NCBI RefSeq assembly: GCF_025024155.1
Contig: NW_026251715.1
Location: forward strand, 618,739 to 682,738
Source: Gamsiella multidivaricata
Taxonomy: Eukaryota; Mortierellomycota; Mortierellomycetes; Mortierellales; Mortierellaceae
Length of the DNA: 64,000 nt
Direction: 5' to 3'
The notes under the pieces were generated by a model. It was not told the origin of the DNA. It ran no database searches and saw nothing but the letters and a program-made list of their open reading frames with translations. Of this stretch, positions 1-11,525 are shown piece after piece. The position numbers and the translations under genes are program-made. Positions within the stretch are counted from its first letter, which is position 1, and every line of letters begins with the position of its first letter.

Positions 1-606
1 TGTTGTTTTTTTGTTTTCGTTCTTTTTCCATCCCGAAGGGTCAACAGAAGGGGGAGCACCAGCATTCCATGACATGGATGTTTTGACTTGGCCTATGGAT
101 AAAGGTGGAGATCAAAAAAAGAAAGGACAGCGGTTGCACAAACGGAAGATGATATCATCAGGCGCGCACGGAAGACGATTTTATTTTACCGGGGACGTGG
201 GGGCAGCAAAGAGACAGGACGATGTTGGTGCTCAACAAGGAGCGATGGATATTCTTAATTCCTTTTGCTCCACCGCTGAGGAACTAGACGAGACATGCTT
301 GGAGGGCAAGTCCAAACAGGAATGGACAAATGGACAGCCAACTACCCATATACATCCAGAAACGCATACAATGCATACCTTCACTGATGCATGCAGCTCC
401 ATCTATCTTTGACGGTTCAAGTCGGGGATAAAATCCCTCGGCAGAGGAAGCCGGCTCCTGCACATGTCATTTTCTATCAATATTTATAATTTCCTCGAAC
501 TATATCCGGAGATTTGATTATCCTGTCGTTGTCAATTGCTTTTCAGGCACCGTCAATGCACCTCATACTCACACTCTATTGTTTTTACTTCGCCATGCTA
601 CCGTAG
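1..606. other. Upstream sequence with no confident gene
   Basis: No exon can be supported here. The next gene (LAG1 family) needs an upstream coding exon joining at an acceptor that ends at 606, but none of the forward frames in 1-606 shows the conserved start of a TLC domain. The missing exons are therefore either left of the window, behind a long intron, or lost. An open frame over 11-412 has no ATG at its first codon and no recognisable content. Confidence 0.5.
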
Positions 607-919
607 TATGTCCTGCGGAGCTCGCCCGTCTGGAACAACTGGTTCTTCTGGTTCAAGACCGAGGCATTTTTTGAGGGCTACCCTCACACTCAATTACCCC
701 ATGTCATGCTCTGGTACTACTACGTCCAGCTAGCATTCTGGCTCCAGCAGATCTTTGTCCTCCACATCGAGGTCCCGCGAAAGGACTTTTGGGCATTAAT
801 GGCTCACCACACGGTCACTCTACTTCTGATCAGCGGCAGTGCGTTATCCAACTTCTGGAGGGCTGGTAACGCGGTCTTTGTAGTCATGGACCTTGCGGAT
901 ATCATCCTTGCTGTAAGTG

Positions 920-958
<39 letters not shown>

Positions 959-1491
959 AAAGACCAATCAGCACTCGAATGTTGTCCAGTTCAGGATGCA
1001 ATGCCTTAAACAAAACCGCCCATCTCAATGTAACTCCACTAGTTCTCAAAGTCCATCAAGTATCTGGGAGTGTCCAGCAGGATCTGCGACGGCTTCTTTG
1101 CATGCTTCATGATCTCGTGGCTGTATACCCGACATTACCTCTATGGATATATTTTACACTCATTCATTTTCACGGCGTATGAGATGATTCCATTCGAGCT
1201 TGATATTGCGCAGGGAAAGTGGTACTGCAGGGAGTTGGCCTGGCTGCCGGTCCTTGGCCTGAGTCTACTACAGATCCTCATGGTGTACTGGTTCGCGTTG
1301 ATCCTACGGATATTGTTCAGGATTCTCAAGGGCCACAATGCTGAGGACGACCGCAGCGACGAGGAGCCGTATGTGCACCGATTGTCTCAAGTGTGCACAC
1401 ATGTTTCAGAAAATAAGGGCCCCTGCTAATCATGGTCTCTTCTTTCCCTGTCTATTTTTTTCTATATAGCGAGTCTAAGGACGAAAAGTAG
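607..1491 (+). CDS. LAG1: Ceramide synthase, LAG1/LAC1 family (3' exons only)
   Basis: C-terminal 217 residues of a Lag1-type sphingoid base N-acyltransferase, the ER membrane enzyme that joins a long-chain base to a fatty acyl-CoA to make ceramide. Exons: 607-912, 1043-1368, 1470-1491. The first exon carries WLQQIFVLHIE, PRKDFWALMAHH with the paired catalytic histidines, and the Asp-containing stretch DLADIILA, which splices cleanly into FSKSIKYLG, the usual Lag1 sequence. Several hydrophobic segments follow, then a short acidic-basic tail DEEPESKDEK made by the last splice. Intron 913-1042 contains a run of about 34 A. The 5' part of the gene is not visible; 607 is an internal acceptor, not a start. 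Family assignment is firm; the ceramide chain-length preference cannot be read. Confidence 0.85.
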
Positions 1492-1750
1492 ATGTACTTA
1501 TATAGCAGCAAACTAATTATGTTTTTATCAGCCTTTTTAATATAAAGCACATAATCTTCTTTCAGGTTGTCTATGTATTGTACGGGGGGCTGCCAACATG
1601 GAATCATTTACTGGGCTATGCCTTGAATGGGTACCTTTCATTGTGCGGCAATATAAATACTGTGACGCATCTCCGCTGCACATCAACCATCGAACACGCT
1701 TTCCAGGATCGTGGTCAGCATCAAAGTCAACCGCAGCAACAGAGATCATC

Positions 1751-3202
1751 ATGGACAGCTCATCCTCATCTCCTATGCGCCCAGTCCAGGCAGACACGAC
1801 TGCCGCCTTTCCATCACAATCACATTCACAATCCTCATCGGCTGCAACACCAGGACCCAAAAAGCGCAAGAATGCTGCCGTTGTCCCCTCATTGCCCAAA
1901 CCCAAGAAACAGAAGCTGCCTCGCAATCTAGACAGCATCCCAGCACGGAATCAGCTACCCAACGTGCCCAGTACTGGCGGAATTAATAAAGCTGGGCAAC
2001 GCATGGTCAAAGGGCCCTACAAGAAGCGAGAGAAAAAGGACAAGGACGGTAAAAAGGTTCCTGGGACCCCCACGGCCACCTCTGCGCCCGGGACACCCGG
2101 AGCAGGACCAAGCGCAACTTCAACTGTGGGAGGAAGAAAAGGGAAGGCAGGAAAATCAAATAATGGCAGTACGTCCTCCAATCTCATTCCTGGCAGTGAT
2201 CCCTCCAGCGCTCGCGCAGACGCAATTGTACCATCTGGATCGACTCTGGCGCATGGCGTCAAGGATGAGGACGGAGAAGACAATGAGCGGAGGCCAGTAA
2301 CCCAGACGGGCGAAGTAGGGGATGCAAACGGTGGGGCAGAAGGGGGGGAAACTGGTGCGGATGGCAAGGATGAGGACGATGACGAGCACGAGGAAGAGCC
2401 AGAGTACACAGAGTATGAGTGGAACCAGGAAGCAACATCGAGAGGCAGAAGCAAAGAGGAACTCAAGTAGGTTCAGGATCTGGGTTCTTGGATGAAATAT
2501 CTAACGTTATTTGACATGGGCATGTCGACACCCATCAACTGGCATTCACCATATACTTTCGTACCCGCGCTCCCTCCCCCTTTCTCTCTTTTCCTCTATA
2601 TTCTCTGCTACTAGGGCGCTGCTGGATCGTTTTTCCGACGAGCAGCTGCAGCGGTACGAAGTATACCGCAGATCTGTTCTCAGCCGATCGACTGTCAAGA
2701 AGGCAAGTCAAATCGCACTATCAGAAGCTCAATGGGTTGATGGCCATGCTTTTTATTTTTTTTATCTTTGCGCTGACATCTAGCACGAACCCTTTTTATG
2801 GATGATAGCTTGTTGGCACAATTCTCAATCAGCAAGTGACACAAACGATGGCGTTTGTCGTAGCAGGGTTCTGCAAAGTATTTGTGGGTCAAATGGTCGA
2901 GAAGGGTATGTGGAACCGCGCTTTTTTTTTTTTTTTTTTTTATGATGACCTCAGACTTGTATGTTGTCACCATCGATACTAAGCTTGCCTACTGTCTACC
3001 CATTGTCCGTTGATTGCCGCTGTTGCCTCCCATGTTCGATAATGATTTAGCGCGAGAGGTCATGGAGGATTGGGGCGAGACTGGGCCCATCCGTCCGGAG
3101 CACCTGCGTGAGGCCCAGCGACGGTACAAGAAGGAGGAACTGCAGCGTGGCCAGGGTGTGCAGACACCATATGGATACAAGCGGCGTTTGTTCTGCCGAT
3201 AA
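1751..3202 (+). CDS. TAF11: TFIID subunit TAF11 (histone-fold)
   Basis: Transcription initiation factor TFIID subunit 11, which pairs with TAF13 through a histone fold in the promoter-recognition complex in the nucleus. Exons 1751-2466, 2615-2702, 2809-2905, 3051-3202 give 350 residues. The conserved domain is the last 110: LLDRFSDEQLQRYEVYRRS, then LVGTILNQQV and AFVVAGFCKVFVGQMVEKA, then WGETGPIRPEHLREA, matching human TAF11 block by block. The first 240 residues are disordered, with Ser/Pro/Lys stretches, a KKRK-type basic run near residue 38 and an acidic stretch before the fold. The second intron uses a GC donor (AAG|GCAAGT at 2703); without it the fold is interrupted. The start chosen is the ATG at 1751; the same frame is open back to 1598, but that stretch does not look like protein. 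Confidence 0.92.
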
Positions 3203-4181
3203 GAGATTTCGTCGATGTAGACCGCAGGTTGCAGTCGTGCCAATAAAGCTCCTTTTTCCAATGATCCAGTCCAATCCAGTCATGGCGTGCAGAAAGCGGT
3301 CACGCTCGCCCTAGATTCCGTAGATTTTTTTTTGGCGGGAAAGGACGGTGCAAAAAAAAAAAAAAATGGGCTCGAAATCGAATTGAGATCTGCAGGCAGC
3401 AACAGCACCATCGCACAGCAACACGCTGCTGCCCTTCCTTTTTGATGCACCCCTCGGCTGCAACTCAGTCTGGGCTGATATACACACAACAACATATAAA
3501 TAGCGTCCAGACTCGACAGTACATGGGCAAACGATTGCTCATAGTCAGATGCTGTGGTGTGTTTGCACATATTTGGCAATAAAGGATCGCTGGTTTCCCA
3601 CGCGTGAGCAAGAAACAAGGATTGCTTCCCTTTTTTGTACATTTCTTTCCACGCGTCTTCGAAGCTCCTTCCGCGCGCTCTCTCTCCTCTTCCTTCCCGC
3701 GCATTCTTATTCTTAATGCATCCAATCAGAGGCGATCAACGTACTCTATCTCTCTTTTGATCCCTGGTTATTTTCTCACGGCGCATTAGAGGGCAAGCAT
3801 TTGACTGAATACATATTTTATTTCAATTCAAAGTTGCCAAACAAACAAACCAAATTATGAACAGATATATAGAGCGAAAAAAAAAGAAACACACGCCCGC
3901 GGAAGCTCCAACAGGTGGCTAAAAGTATCAAGGTATAAAGGCACAGGAGGTTTGACAGCATGATCCTTGAGCGGGTGCGAAAACGTGAAACGAAAAGGTA
4001 TTGTACAAAAGCAATTTGCAAATAAAATAAACAGGAGTGGTATAAAAAAAAACGAGCGGAATACAAGGGAGAGGCAGAAGAAAAAAAAGAGCGATGATAA
4101 AATGCGAGACTGTACAGAGATGGCCCTTTTTCTGGAGCCATGCGGAAGAGGCGGTGACCGTGAACGTAAGAAACCATGCCC
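3203..4181. other. Convergent intergenic region between TAF11 and E2F 3' ends
   Basis: Tail-to-tail spacer of 979 bp. It holds A- and T-runs, probable 3' UTRs of both genes and one consensus-like E2F site at 3331. No coding exon is supported. Confidence 0.6.
3331..3343 (+). promoter_or_regulatory. E2F consensus-like site
   Basis: TTTGGCGGGAAAG agrees with the E2F/DP consensus TTTSSCGC. It sits downstream of both TAF11 and the E2F gene, so its target is unclear; a chance match is possible. Confidence 0.35.
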
Positions 4182-7100
4182 TTACTCGCTCATGTACTCG
4201 TTTTCGCTCTCCTCTTCTGCCTCCATGGCGGCGCTGTAGATACTGACGATGTCCTGGTGAGGCAGACTCGAGATGATCGAGTGCTTGCCGATCACGGTCT
4301 TGTGCAGAGGCCTGGAGGGCTCCTCTTCATCGTCCGATGACGAATAATCAGAGGATTCCTCGCTATAGTCATCTGAGGAGGATGAGTAATCCGAGTCGTC
4401 CGTGCAGGAATCATCGTCCTGAGACGAATAATCGTCCAGGGACGAGTAGTCAGTCGAGCCCTCAGTCGAGGAATCTGAAGACAGGAAGGGTGAGCCGGGG
4501 CAGCGGGGAGGAACCACGAACGAGCTCAATTTGACATCGCCCGCCTGGGTCTTATGCTCCAGATTCATGACAAATGGCTTTGAGAGCTGTAAAGAATCAA
4601 CATGTGCCAAACGGAAACACGCAGTTAGTCATCTGTGGCAGTTCGCGTCCCGCGAGGTAGTTTAGCCCCTTTCAGCGCGGTACACCGCGGTTACACAGAC
4701 GGCAATCGCAGACCAGACCAGCAAAGTGCTTTTGCGCCGGTGAGCCGCCAAAAGAGAGCAGAAGAGCAGAAGAGCAGAAGAGCAGACTTACATCTGAGGA
4801 ACCATCGTCGACCTGCATGTATGTCTCATAAGGCGTGTTAACCGCAAGGACAAGCGAGTCTTGTAGTGAATCGACCTTCTTGATATCATCCATAGTGACA
4901 TATGCAAATCTACGCAAGGCAAACGAAAAGGAATGCTCCTGTCAATAAGGTGCACACGTACATACAAAAAATGATGTAGACACATCTGGACCACCAAAAG
5001 GCAACGGACAAACAAAAGAAAAGAAAAGAAAATGCGTGCGGGACAGTGACACATACCTGGCTGTGTTTTCGTTCGTGAGCGTGTCCTTGATGGCGCCGTC
5101 GACCTGGGCCCTCATCTGCAAAAGACGCGCGTGCTCTTGCTCCAGACGGGCCCTCTCCTGCAACAGCTCCTCCTTACGCTGTCGATTGAGGCTGGGTGCG
5201 GCTGATTTGTTGATGTGGCTGCTCGTGGCCGAGACGCCCCTAACAATCGTACAATAAAATTAAAATTGCGGGAAAGAGTAAGCAAACAGCAAAATGAAGT
5301 CAAGATGAGCAAAGGACCCAAAAGAAAAAAAGAAAGGCGCATTCCTCCCTGCTGACTCGAATAGGAGTCGGCAGCGGGACTCTGAGGCAACTAAACACAC
5401 AAACAAACACACCCACACACTCGCATATACACCAACACCACCATCAGTACAAAAAGCGCCCGGGCAAATGCAAATGCAGATGCAGATGCAAAAAAAAGGT
5501 ACATAACTCGTCCTTTTTTTCGACCCATATGCTAACATCTTCAGGCACGCTTGACAGCCCTGCGCCTTCTTAGTGCTGTCTGATGCACCCCCCCTGATTG
5601 TTCCGCTGTGCTTGTTGTCTGATAAACCTTCTCTTGATTTTTTTTCTTGCCCCCTTTCTGTTGTGCATGAGGATGCTGAAATCATCCAAAATGTCCAACT
5701 CAAAGATGCTCCTAGCGCTGTGTTCCATTGCGCGCCTCTTGGCATGTCCCATGACCTGAATGGCGGTAAAAAGAAAGAAAAAAATTCCCGCGCTGTCGAT
5801 TGCAATCGGGTTTCAACTTACTTCCAGCGAACGTTGTTCTTCTTGAACTTCTCAATGAGATCAATTCCTTCAAGCACATTGGTGATGTCGTAGATCCTGC
5901 GCTTCTGGACATGGAGTTTGTCTGCAGTCTTGTTGAGATCCAGTGTTCCACTTTCGTCCTTGAGAAGTTGAATAAACAGTTTGGTCAGCATTCCAAGAGA
6001 GCGCTCAGAGCGACTGGTGTCTCCTGGGCCATGCGACGTGAGACAAACATGGGATGCCGAGGAGGGAAGGACAGACAAACAGAGGAAGGAAGAAAGAATA
6101 AAAGGTTAGGATAGGAATAAACAATCAAGGAGAGAGTGGTTCAGAGAGCAATTTCGCTAATGTTTTTTTTCCACTCTTCATCAAAACGGGACGGGAAATT
6201 TTGGACCGCGCAAACAAAAAGCTGATGCTGTATGTTGACGAATTGTGGTTGTCGGGTTGAAGTTTTGCGCCGTTGTGGGTGCAAAAGGATGCTACTGTAT
6301 GAACTAGATCGTACACGGGTCCGCATGTCCGCATGCCTGTGTGTCCGTATGTCCGTATGTCCGCGTGCCTGATGCACTGCACCCTTGTTCCGACAAAGAC
6401 TTGATGTGCTTAATGTTGGATCTTGAAAGCGCTGTGCCGGACTCCTGATCTGCGAGTCCATGTCGAAACCCTAATGCGTTTCCGTTGTTCACTGTCGATT
6501 GTCCATGGTCCATGCGTATGCAGTGATAGGGGCGATCCGATATACGGAGGGCGTTCTTACCCTTGGGTGCTGTGGGGCTCTTAGGCTTGTTGTTGCCTCC
6601 GGGGTTGCCTCCCTTGCGACCGCGCTTTCCAGGCTTGACCAACTGAGGGAGAGGATCATGGTTGGGGACAGAGTTGACTCGGTTCTGTTCGAGGAAAGGA
6701 AAGGAATGGAAAAGAGGAGAGAAAGAGTAAAAGAAAGAGGCGAGGTAGTAGGTAGTAGGAGAGGAGGAATGTGAAAGTGAAGGTGGGATTGGAGTGAGAA
6801 GGAATGAAGGAGGTTAGAATCTGTTGTAAAGGCCAGCATTCGGACGACGACCAAAAAATAGGGCACAGTCGATCGATCGCCGCAATCCAAACGAAACCCA
6901 GCCCATGTCCCCGCGCGCTCCCCCTTCGCTCTGCGCATCAAACAGCCAATCGACAGATCGATATAAAGTAAGGCAGTGGGAAGTAGAGTAGAATAAAGCA
7001 CGGAGGAATGAATTGGAGAATAAGATGATGCGCGTTTTTGAATAGGAGGGGAGAACAATAGAATGACGATGATGAAAATAAAATAAAATAAGAATCATAA

Positions 7101-8333
7101 TCATAATAATAGTAATAATAATAATAATAATTATAAAAAAAGTTGCATGCTGCCGGGCAAAAGAAGGCGGGAAAAATTTAGAAAACGAAATTCCTTATCA
7201 ATTGGACTCAATAGGGAGGGAAAAGGAGAACAAGCGACTTCAGCAGAAACACCAGCACCAACACCAGCAACAGTAATATCAAAAAGAGTCCGCACAAACA
7301 ACTCGGACTCGAGCAAGCTCGAACAGAAAAAAAAACCCCTCCGCCAAGCTCGAACTCGCCATCCGGAAAAGAACAAGCGCACGCTCACACATATACCCCA
7401 CGAGGAGAGGAGGGAGGAGGATCTCAAATGAAGCCCAGACAGCTCCCGCCAACCAGACGAATCGAAACCGTAAGAAACAGAGACCGCTCATATTTCGCTG
7501 CATTTGACCGACTGTAACATCCCAGATGAAGGAAAAGTGAGCGAACAAAAAAAAAAGGGTGAAAGCACAGCGTGTGTCGTGTCCAGAAGGGATTTAGCAA
7601 ACGAGCCAAGGCTCCCAGTGCGAACCAGAGGGCGCGTAGAGCTGGTGGTCGAATGAATGAAGGGCGAAGGAATGAGCCAGCCCGCGTGTGCTAGTGTGTC
7701 AGTCTGTCCTCCTGCTGTGTGTCGGGTTGTTGTTGTTGTCTTCCTGCTCTCGTTTTGTGCTTCCACGCGCAGAGGGATCTCAACTGACCCGCCTCTGATG
7801 ATGAGAGAAGGTCGAATGCAGCGGAAACAGATGCGGCGCCATCAGACCCGTTTGCTCATCCCGAAAGGGTGGCGCGATCCCGAACAGAGCGTTGTACTGT
7901 TGTTGGTCCTGGCCGCCGTTGTCCTGGGTTGGCGGGCAAAGGCTGTTTCCTGCAAGTCGGTGGCAAGCAATGCGTCGTCGTCCGAGTGGCGGGATCCCCA
8001 AAGGAATCCCATTCCTGTGATCACCCAGCCAGGGTTCGTTGAAGCAATGACATGACCTGCCGGCGAAGGAGAGGGAGGGAAAGAACACAGACACAAGACA
8101 CACGCACACACACACACACACACACACAATAACAACAATAACAACTCCACAGCCAAAACGCAGCTCGCCAAACGTACACTCACACACACACCACACGAAC
8201 AGACAAAACAGACATAAGAAACAGCTGAAGAGGATAATGACAAAGAGTTCCTTACCTCTCGTTCGACCCAGGTGTGGTCAGAGAAGGAGGGCATAGCGGG
8301 CATGGAAGCCATGACATGTGCGGTAGAGGACAT
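4182..8333 (-). CDS. E2F: E2F-family transcription factor
   Basis: Cell-cycle transcription factor, expected to bind TTTSSCGC sites as a heterodimer with DP. Seven exons on the complement: 8256-8333, 7789-7923, 6561-6684, 5822-6023, 5057-5239, 4792-4909, 4182-4586; 414 residues. The winged-helix DNA-binding domain lies at about 114-180 with [12 protein letters not shown] and the diagnostic [13 protein letters not shown], ending NNVRW. A leucine-rich coiled coil follows ([17 protein letters not shown]), then the marked-box region ([28 protein letters not shown]). The last 100 residues are acidic, dominated by Ser, Asp and Tyr, and look like an activation domain; I do not see the animal RB-binding motif. 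Intron 2 is about 1.1 kb and may hide a further exon. Exon 2 and its acceptor are the least certain part; a neighbouring CAG acceptor would shorten it by a few residues. Confidence 0.88.
5784..5793. promoter_or_regulatory. E2F-like site in E2F intron 4
   Basis: ATTCCCGCGC resembles the reverse of an E2F half site (GCGCGGGAAT). It lies inside the E2F transcription unit. Low specificity; recorded because two further sites are nearby. Confidence 0.25.
7166..7174 (+). promoter_or_regulatory. E2F-like site in E2F intron 2
   Basis: GGCGGGAAA, followed by more A, fits the core of the E2F consensus. It lies in the long second intron of the E2F gene, a place where autoregulatory sites could act. Confidence 0.3.
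8101..8128. repeat. (CA)n microsatellite in E2F intron 1
   Basis: A run of CA dinucleotides with one interruption near its 5' end, inside the first intron of the E2F gene. Confidence 0.9.
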
Positions 8334-9730
8334 GGTTGCTGGAGAATGAAAAAGGGGATCTCAAGGGCAGTGGCGGTTTGGTAGGGGCGGTGTTGGATCG
8401 GTGGTTTGCTGAGGATTGAGCAGGGGTTCGGTTGGTTGGTTGGTTGCTTGGCCCGTGGGTAGGGGGAGTCGACAATTGATGGCTGTTGTGTGCTGGGTTG
8501 GGTCCTTTGCTGGTCGATGGATAGATTTTCGACAGACGGAGTTCGCTTCAGGGAAAGAACGACTTCGATTCGATCTTGCTTGTGGAGGAAGATGAGCTCA
8601 GTGACGAGGCGGTCGGAGCAGCAGTGGTTCCGTACTTGTGTTCGCTTGTTCGGCTTGAAGAGGGGCTTTGAGAAGCTTGTGCTTGTTCTTGCTCTTGTTC
8701 TTGTTCTCGGGACGATGGGGCGCAGGGCAGGAGGAGTGCGCTTTTTTTTTTGGAGAGGGGTGTGGTGCTTTTTTGAGTAGAAGTGGAAGTGGAAGTGGAG
8801 GTGGAGGAGTGTGAGTTGGAGGAGAGGAGGAAGGAAGGAAAGAGAGAAGAAGAGGGTTGGGACAAGACGAGGGTCTTTTATACCCGCGAGAGAGGAGGAG
8901 GAGGAGGGCCATTGGTGAGGACGGGTAAGGAGCGAAGGAGGAGCGTCAACGGATTGTTGGCGATGGTGTGTCTTGTCTTTTTCTTCCTTCCTTCTTTCCT
9001 TCCTTCTTTTTCGCTTCAAAGACTCGAATTTTTTATTTTTTATTTTTTGTCTTTGTCCAGTTCTCCTTTTGGGTGGCCGCCAATTTTATTTTTTATTTTT
9101 TTTTGGTCTCTCTCCCACTTACCCTCTTGCAGACCAAATAATAAAGAGTTACAGGTGCATGCAATGTAGAATGTAGACACTAGACTACCTGGACTTGACG
9201 AGTGGCCATACTCATCTGGATGAAGAAGAACATGTACGCACACGCACAGCGATGCAAAGATACCCACGTCCATGTGTACCTTGACTTCAAATCCCTTCGA
9301 CTCTACAGCTGCAGTCGCCAAAAGGGAAGGGCGTGAAGAGAGCGGAAGCAAATCCGCGGATATAAACGGACTATTCTCAGTATCAATAATCCCACAAGGA
9401 GGAGGAGGAAGATACGCCTTGGTGGATGAAGCATAGCAAAAGTGATAATGCTGTCCAATCGAGTGTCGGCAGTGGGGTAAGTTGACGACGACGACGACTC
9501 TGCTGTGTAGTTAAGGCTAAGCCAGACCCTTCAATGGACAGGAGCGGAGAAAGTGCAGGCTACAGTTTGGACCAGGAGACTAGGGAACTGAAATCGAGAT
9601 GTACACTCTAAAACAAATAAAAAAATAAAAAAAAAGAGTCTGTCAGAGCCGGAGTCAATAAGAGTGGCAACTGGATTTCGGTGCAACAGGTAGAGAAACA
9701 GTTAATGATGATAGTTATGATGATAGTGGT

Positions 9731-9764
9731 GATGATGGTGATGATGATGATGATGATGATGATA
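9731..9764. repeat. (GAT)n microsatellite
   Basis: GATGAT repeats with a single GGT interruption, in non-coding DNA; a weaker run of the same motif continues to about 9810. Confidence 0.9.
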
Positions 9765-10075
9765 CGGATGAGGATGAAATGAAGAAGAAGAAGAGGATGA
9801 TGATGATGTATCTAGCTCCCTCCATCTCCCTGCTCCATCCCTCTGTCCCCTCGGACTAGGACCAGGTACGGAACACAAGGTCAGAGTCAGGGTCAGGTTC
9901 AGGAACCGAAGGGACAGGGCAGGGCAAAGGGCTTTAAATGGATAGACAATCCATTTATTGTTTTTTCGCTGTTAATGTGTCTTTGTCCTACCAGACACAT
10001 TTTGTCAACGTGCGCGCACGCGTACTTTTTTATTTTTTATGGATGCGTGAGTGCCTGGGCCAGAAAGTCAGACAG

Positions 10076-10107
10076 CCAGATAGACAGATAGACAGATAGA
10101 CAGATGG
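10076..10107. repeat. (GATA GACA)n microsatellite
   Basis: Four imperfect copies of the octamer CAGATAGA in intergenic DNA. Confidence 0.85.
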
Positions 10108-10470
10108 ACACGATCGTTTGGTGAACATGCCAAAGTACCAGATACCATACCATGCTATGCCATGCGACGTGCGTTTAGCGTCAAAGCACAACACAAGCTA
10201 CCCAGCACATACCGGGCATATTTATTGCGACTATATACAAGCAACCAATTGTATGTGGTCTACTCTCTTAGCAAATACCTCTTGCGCTTCTTCCCGCTGT
10301 CCGGTCCAAACAGGCTAATCTTCTAAAATATTTGTTGTAGACTTTTTCCCTGCTCCAATTGCTGTTGATATTGCTGTTACTTACTAATGCTGGTGCTGCT
10401 ATTGCGATTGCCCGTGTTGTTTGTTGCTGACGATATCCGTGCTGTCGCTAGTCGGACTTTGAGGCTAGGG

Positions 10471-10507
10471 TCATGATGATGGCGATGGCGATGGCGATGG
10501 CGATGGT
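10471..10507. repeat. (GATGGC)n repeat
   Basis: About five copies of the hexamer GATGGC. Confidence 0.85.
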
Positions 10508-10598
10508 GTCGTGCCCTGTCATATACCCATGACTGGGTCCTGTCCCTTCGGCATTATAGATAGACTACCCTTTCGCTTCCCGCCCTTTTTTGTTTCCC

Positions 10599-10655
10599 AT
10601 TTCCTATTTCTTATTTCTTATTTCTTATTTCTTATTTCTTTCTCTCTTTCTTTCT
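10599..10655. repeat. (TTTCTTA)n pyrimidine-rich repeat
   Basis: Five copies of TATTTCT followed by a CTTT-rich stretch; non-coding. Confidence 0.85.
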
Positions 10656-11525
10656 GCTGCTGCAAAACGAGAGGAATGTTGCACCCCCTGTTGGCTGCAC
10701 CCCGTTAAATTCGAAATGCACCCATGAAGGTATGGGGGTGACTGAAACCTTTGCTCTTGAACGACGCCATATGCTGTGTAGAGTTTTCTTTGAGAGATCC
10801 CACCGCTGGTTATCAGTCGTTCGTTGTAAAATATGTACCGGTCCATTTTCCCGCGGGAGGGACAAGGAGGTCATCATTTGGTGACTGTCGTGAGCTGAGC
10901 AAGTCCACGTTTGAACACCGTTCGAGCCATCGGCTCCTGTGGGACCCCCCACGCAAACCCGATCTCATCTGCCCTCAATTTTGCTTGTCTTCAGTTCGAC
11001 AGTCCCCTTTCACGTTCACATCTGGGAACCCCTTCCTGTATGCTCTGCCTTTGACGGGCACGCACCCCCACCAGTTCCACCCCTGACCCGGATTGGCACC
11101 CTCGCGCATCGCCACACATTGCCGTCCATGTGCATACGTATAACAGCACACATTGACACGCTTGCTTTTTTTTCTTTTTTTTTTTTCTCTTTTTTTCGCG
11201 TTATCCTCTTTCAATGAGCGATTGGTCGACTTCTTTCCCGCACGCGTCTTGTCCACGCGGATGTAACACACGGCTTTGAGGGTGGAGACGCGCCCTTTTC
11301 GGTCGAAGGTGTCTTCTTTAAGGTTCATACCCGCAGCCTTTCCCACATGCAGCAGTACTCGGTTCACGACTCTCGGGTACGCTCTCTTCATCTCTTCATC
11401 TCTTCATCACAAAGGAATCATCCACTGCTCTTGTCTCATCTCCATCATCCCTCATTCGCTCCACCTCCACACAGTCGCTGTTTGCTGAGACAAGCTCGAA
11501 CACGTGTACGAAACCAATCACTGCA

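Larger units (their letters stand above)
8334..11525. other. Long simple-sequence intergenic region (E2F promoter and beyond)
   Basis: About 3.2 kb without a supported exon. The first 700 bp is CT/GA-biased and should contain the E2F 5' UTR and promoter. The rest is a series of microsatellites, TTTTATTTTT runs and a TTTTCCCGCGGGA palindromic site at 10846. A 255-codon reverse frame (8252-9019) is low complexity and was not accepted. Confidence 0.55.

Noticed and set aside
1598..1750. Upstream extension of the TAF11 frame
   Set aside because: Open, but Cys/Trp/His-rich and unlike the disordered Ser/Pro-rich N-terminus that begins at the ATG at 1751.
5570..5805. Possible extra E2F exon inside intron 4
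   Set aside because: It begins after a good CAG acceptor, but the phase gives a Trp/Ser-rich reading, while skipping it joins NNVRWK directly to the coiled coil in frame.
8252..9019. 255-codon reverse open frame overlapping E2F exon 1
   Set aside because: It is Ser/Pro/Lys/Thr low complexity from CT/GA-rich DNA; using its frame would join exon 2 to an unnatural Trp/Cys/Pro-rich sequence, whereas the chosen frame gives a normal start.
8783..9169. Forward 128-codon frame with Glu and Phe runs
   Set aside because: Microsatellite-like sequence in the E2F promoter region.
9731..10655. Clustered short repeats as a CRISPR-like array
   Set aside because: Units are 3-8 bp microsatellites without spacers, in a eukaryotic genome.
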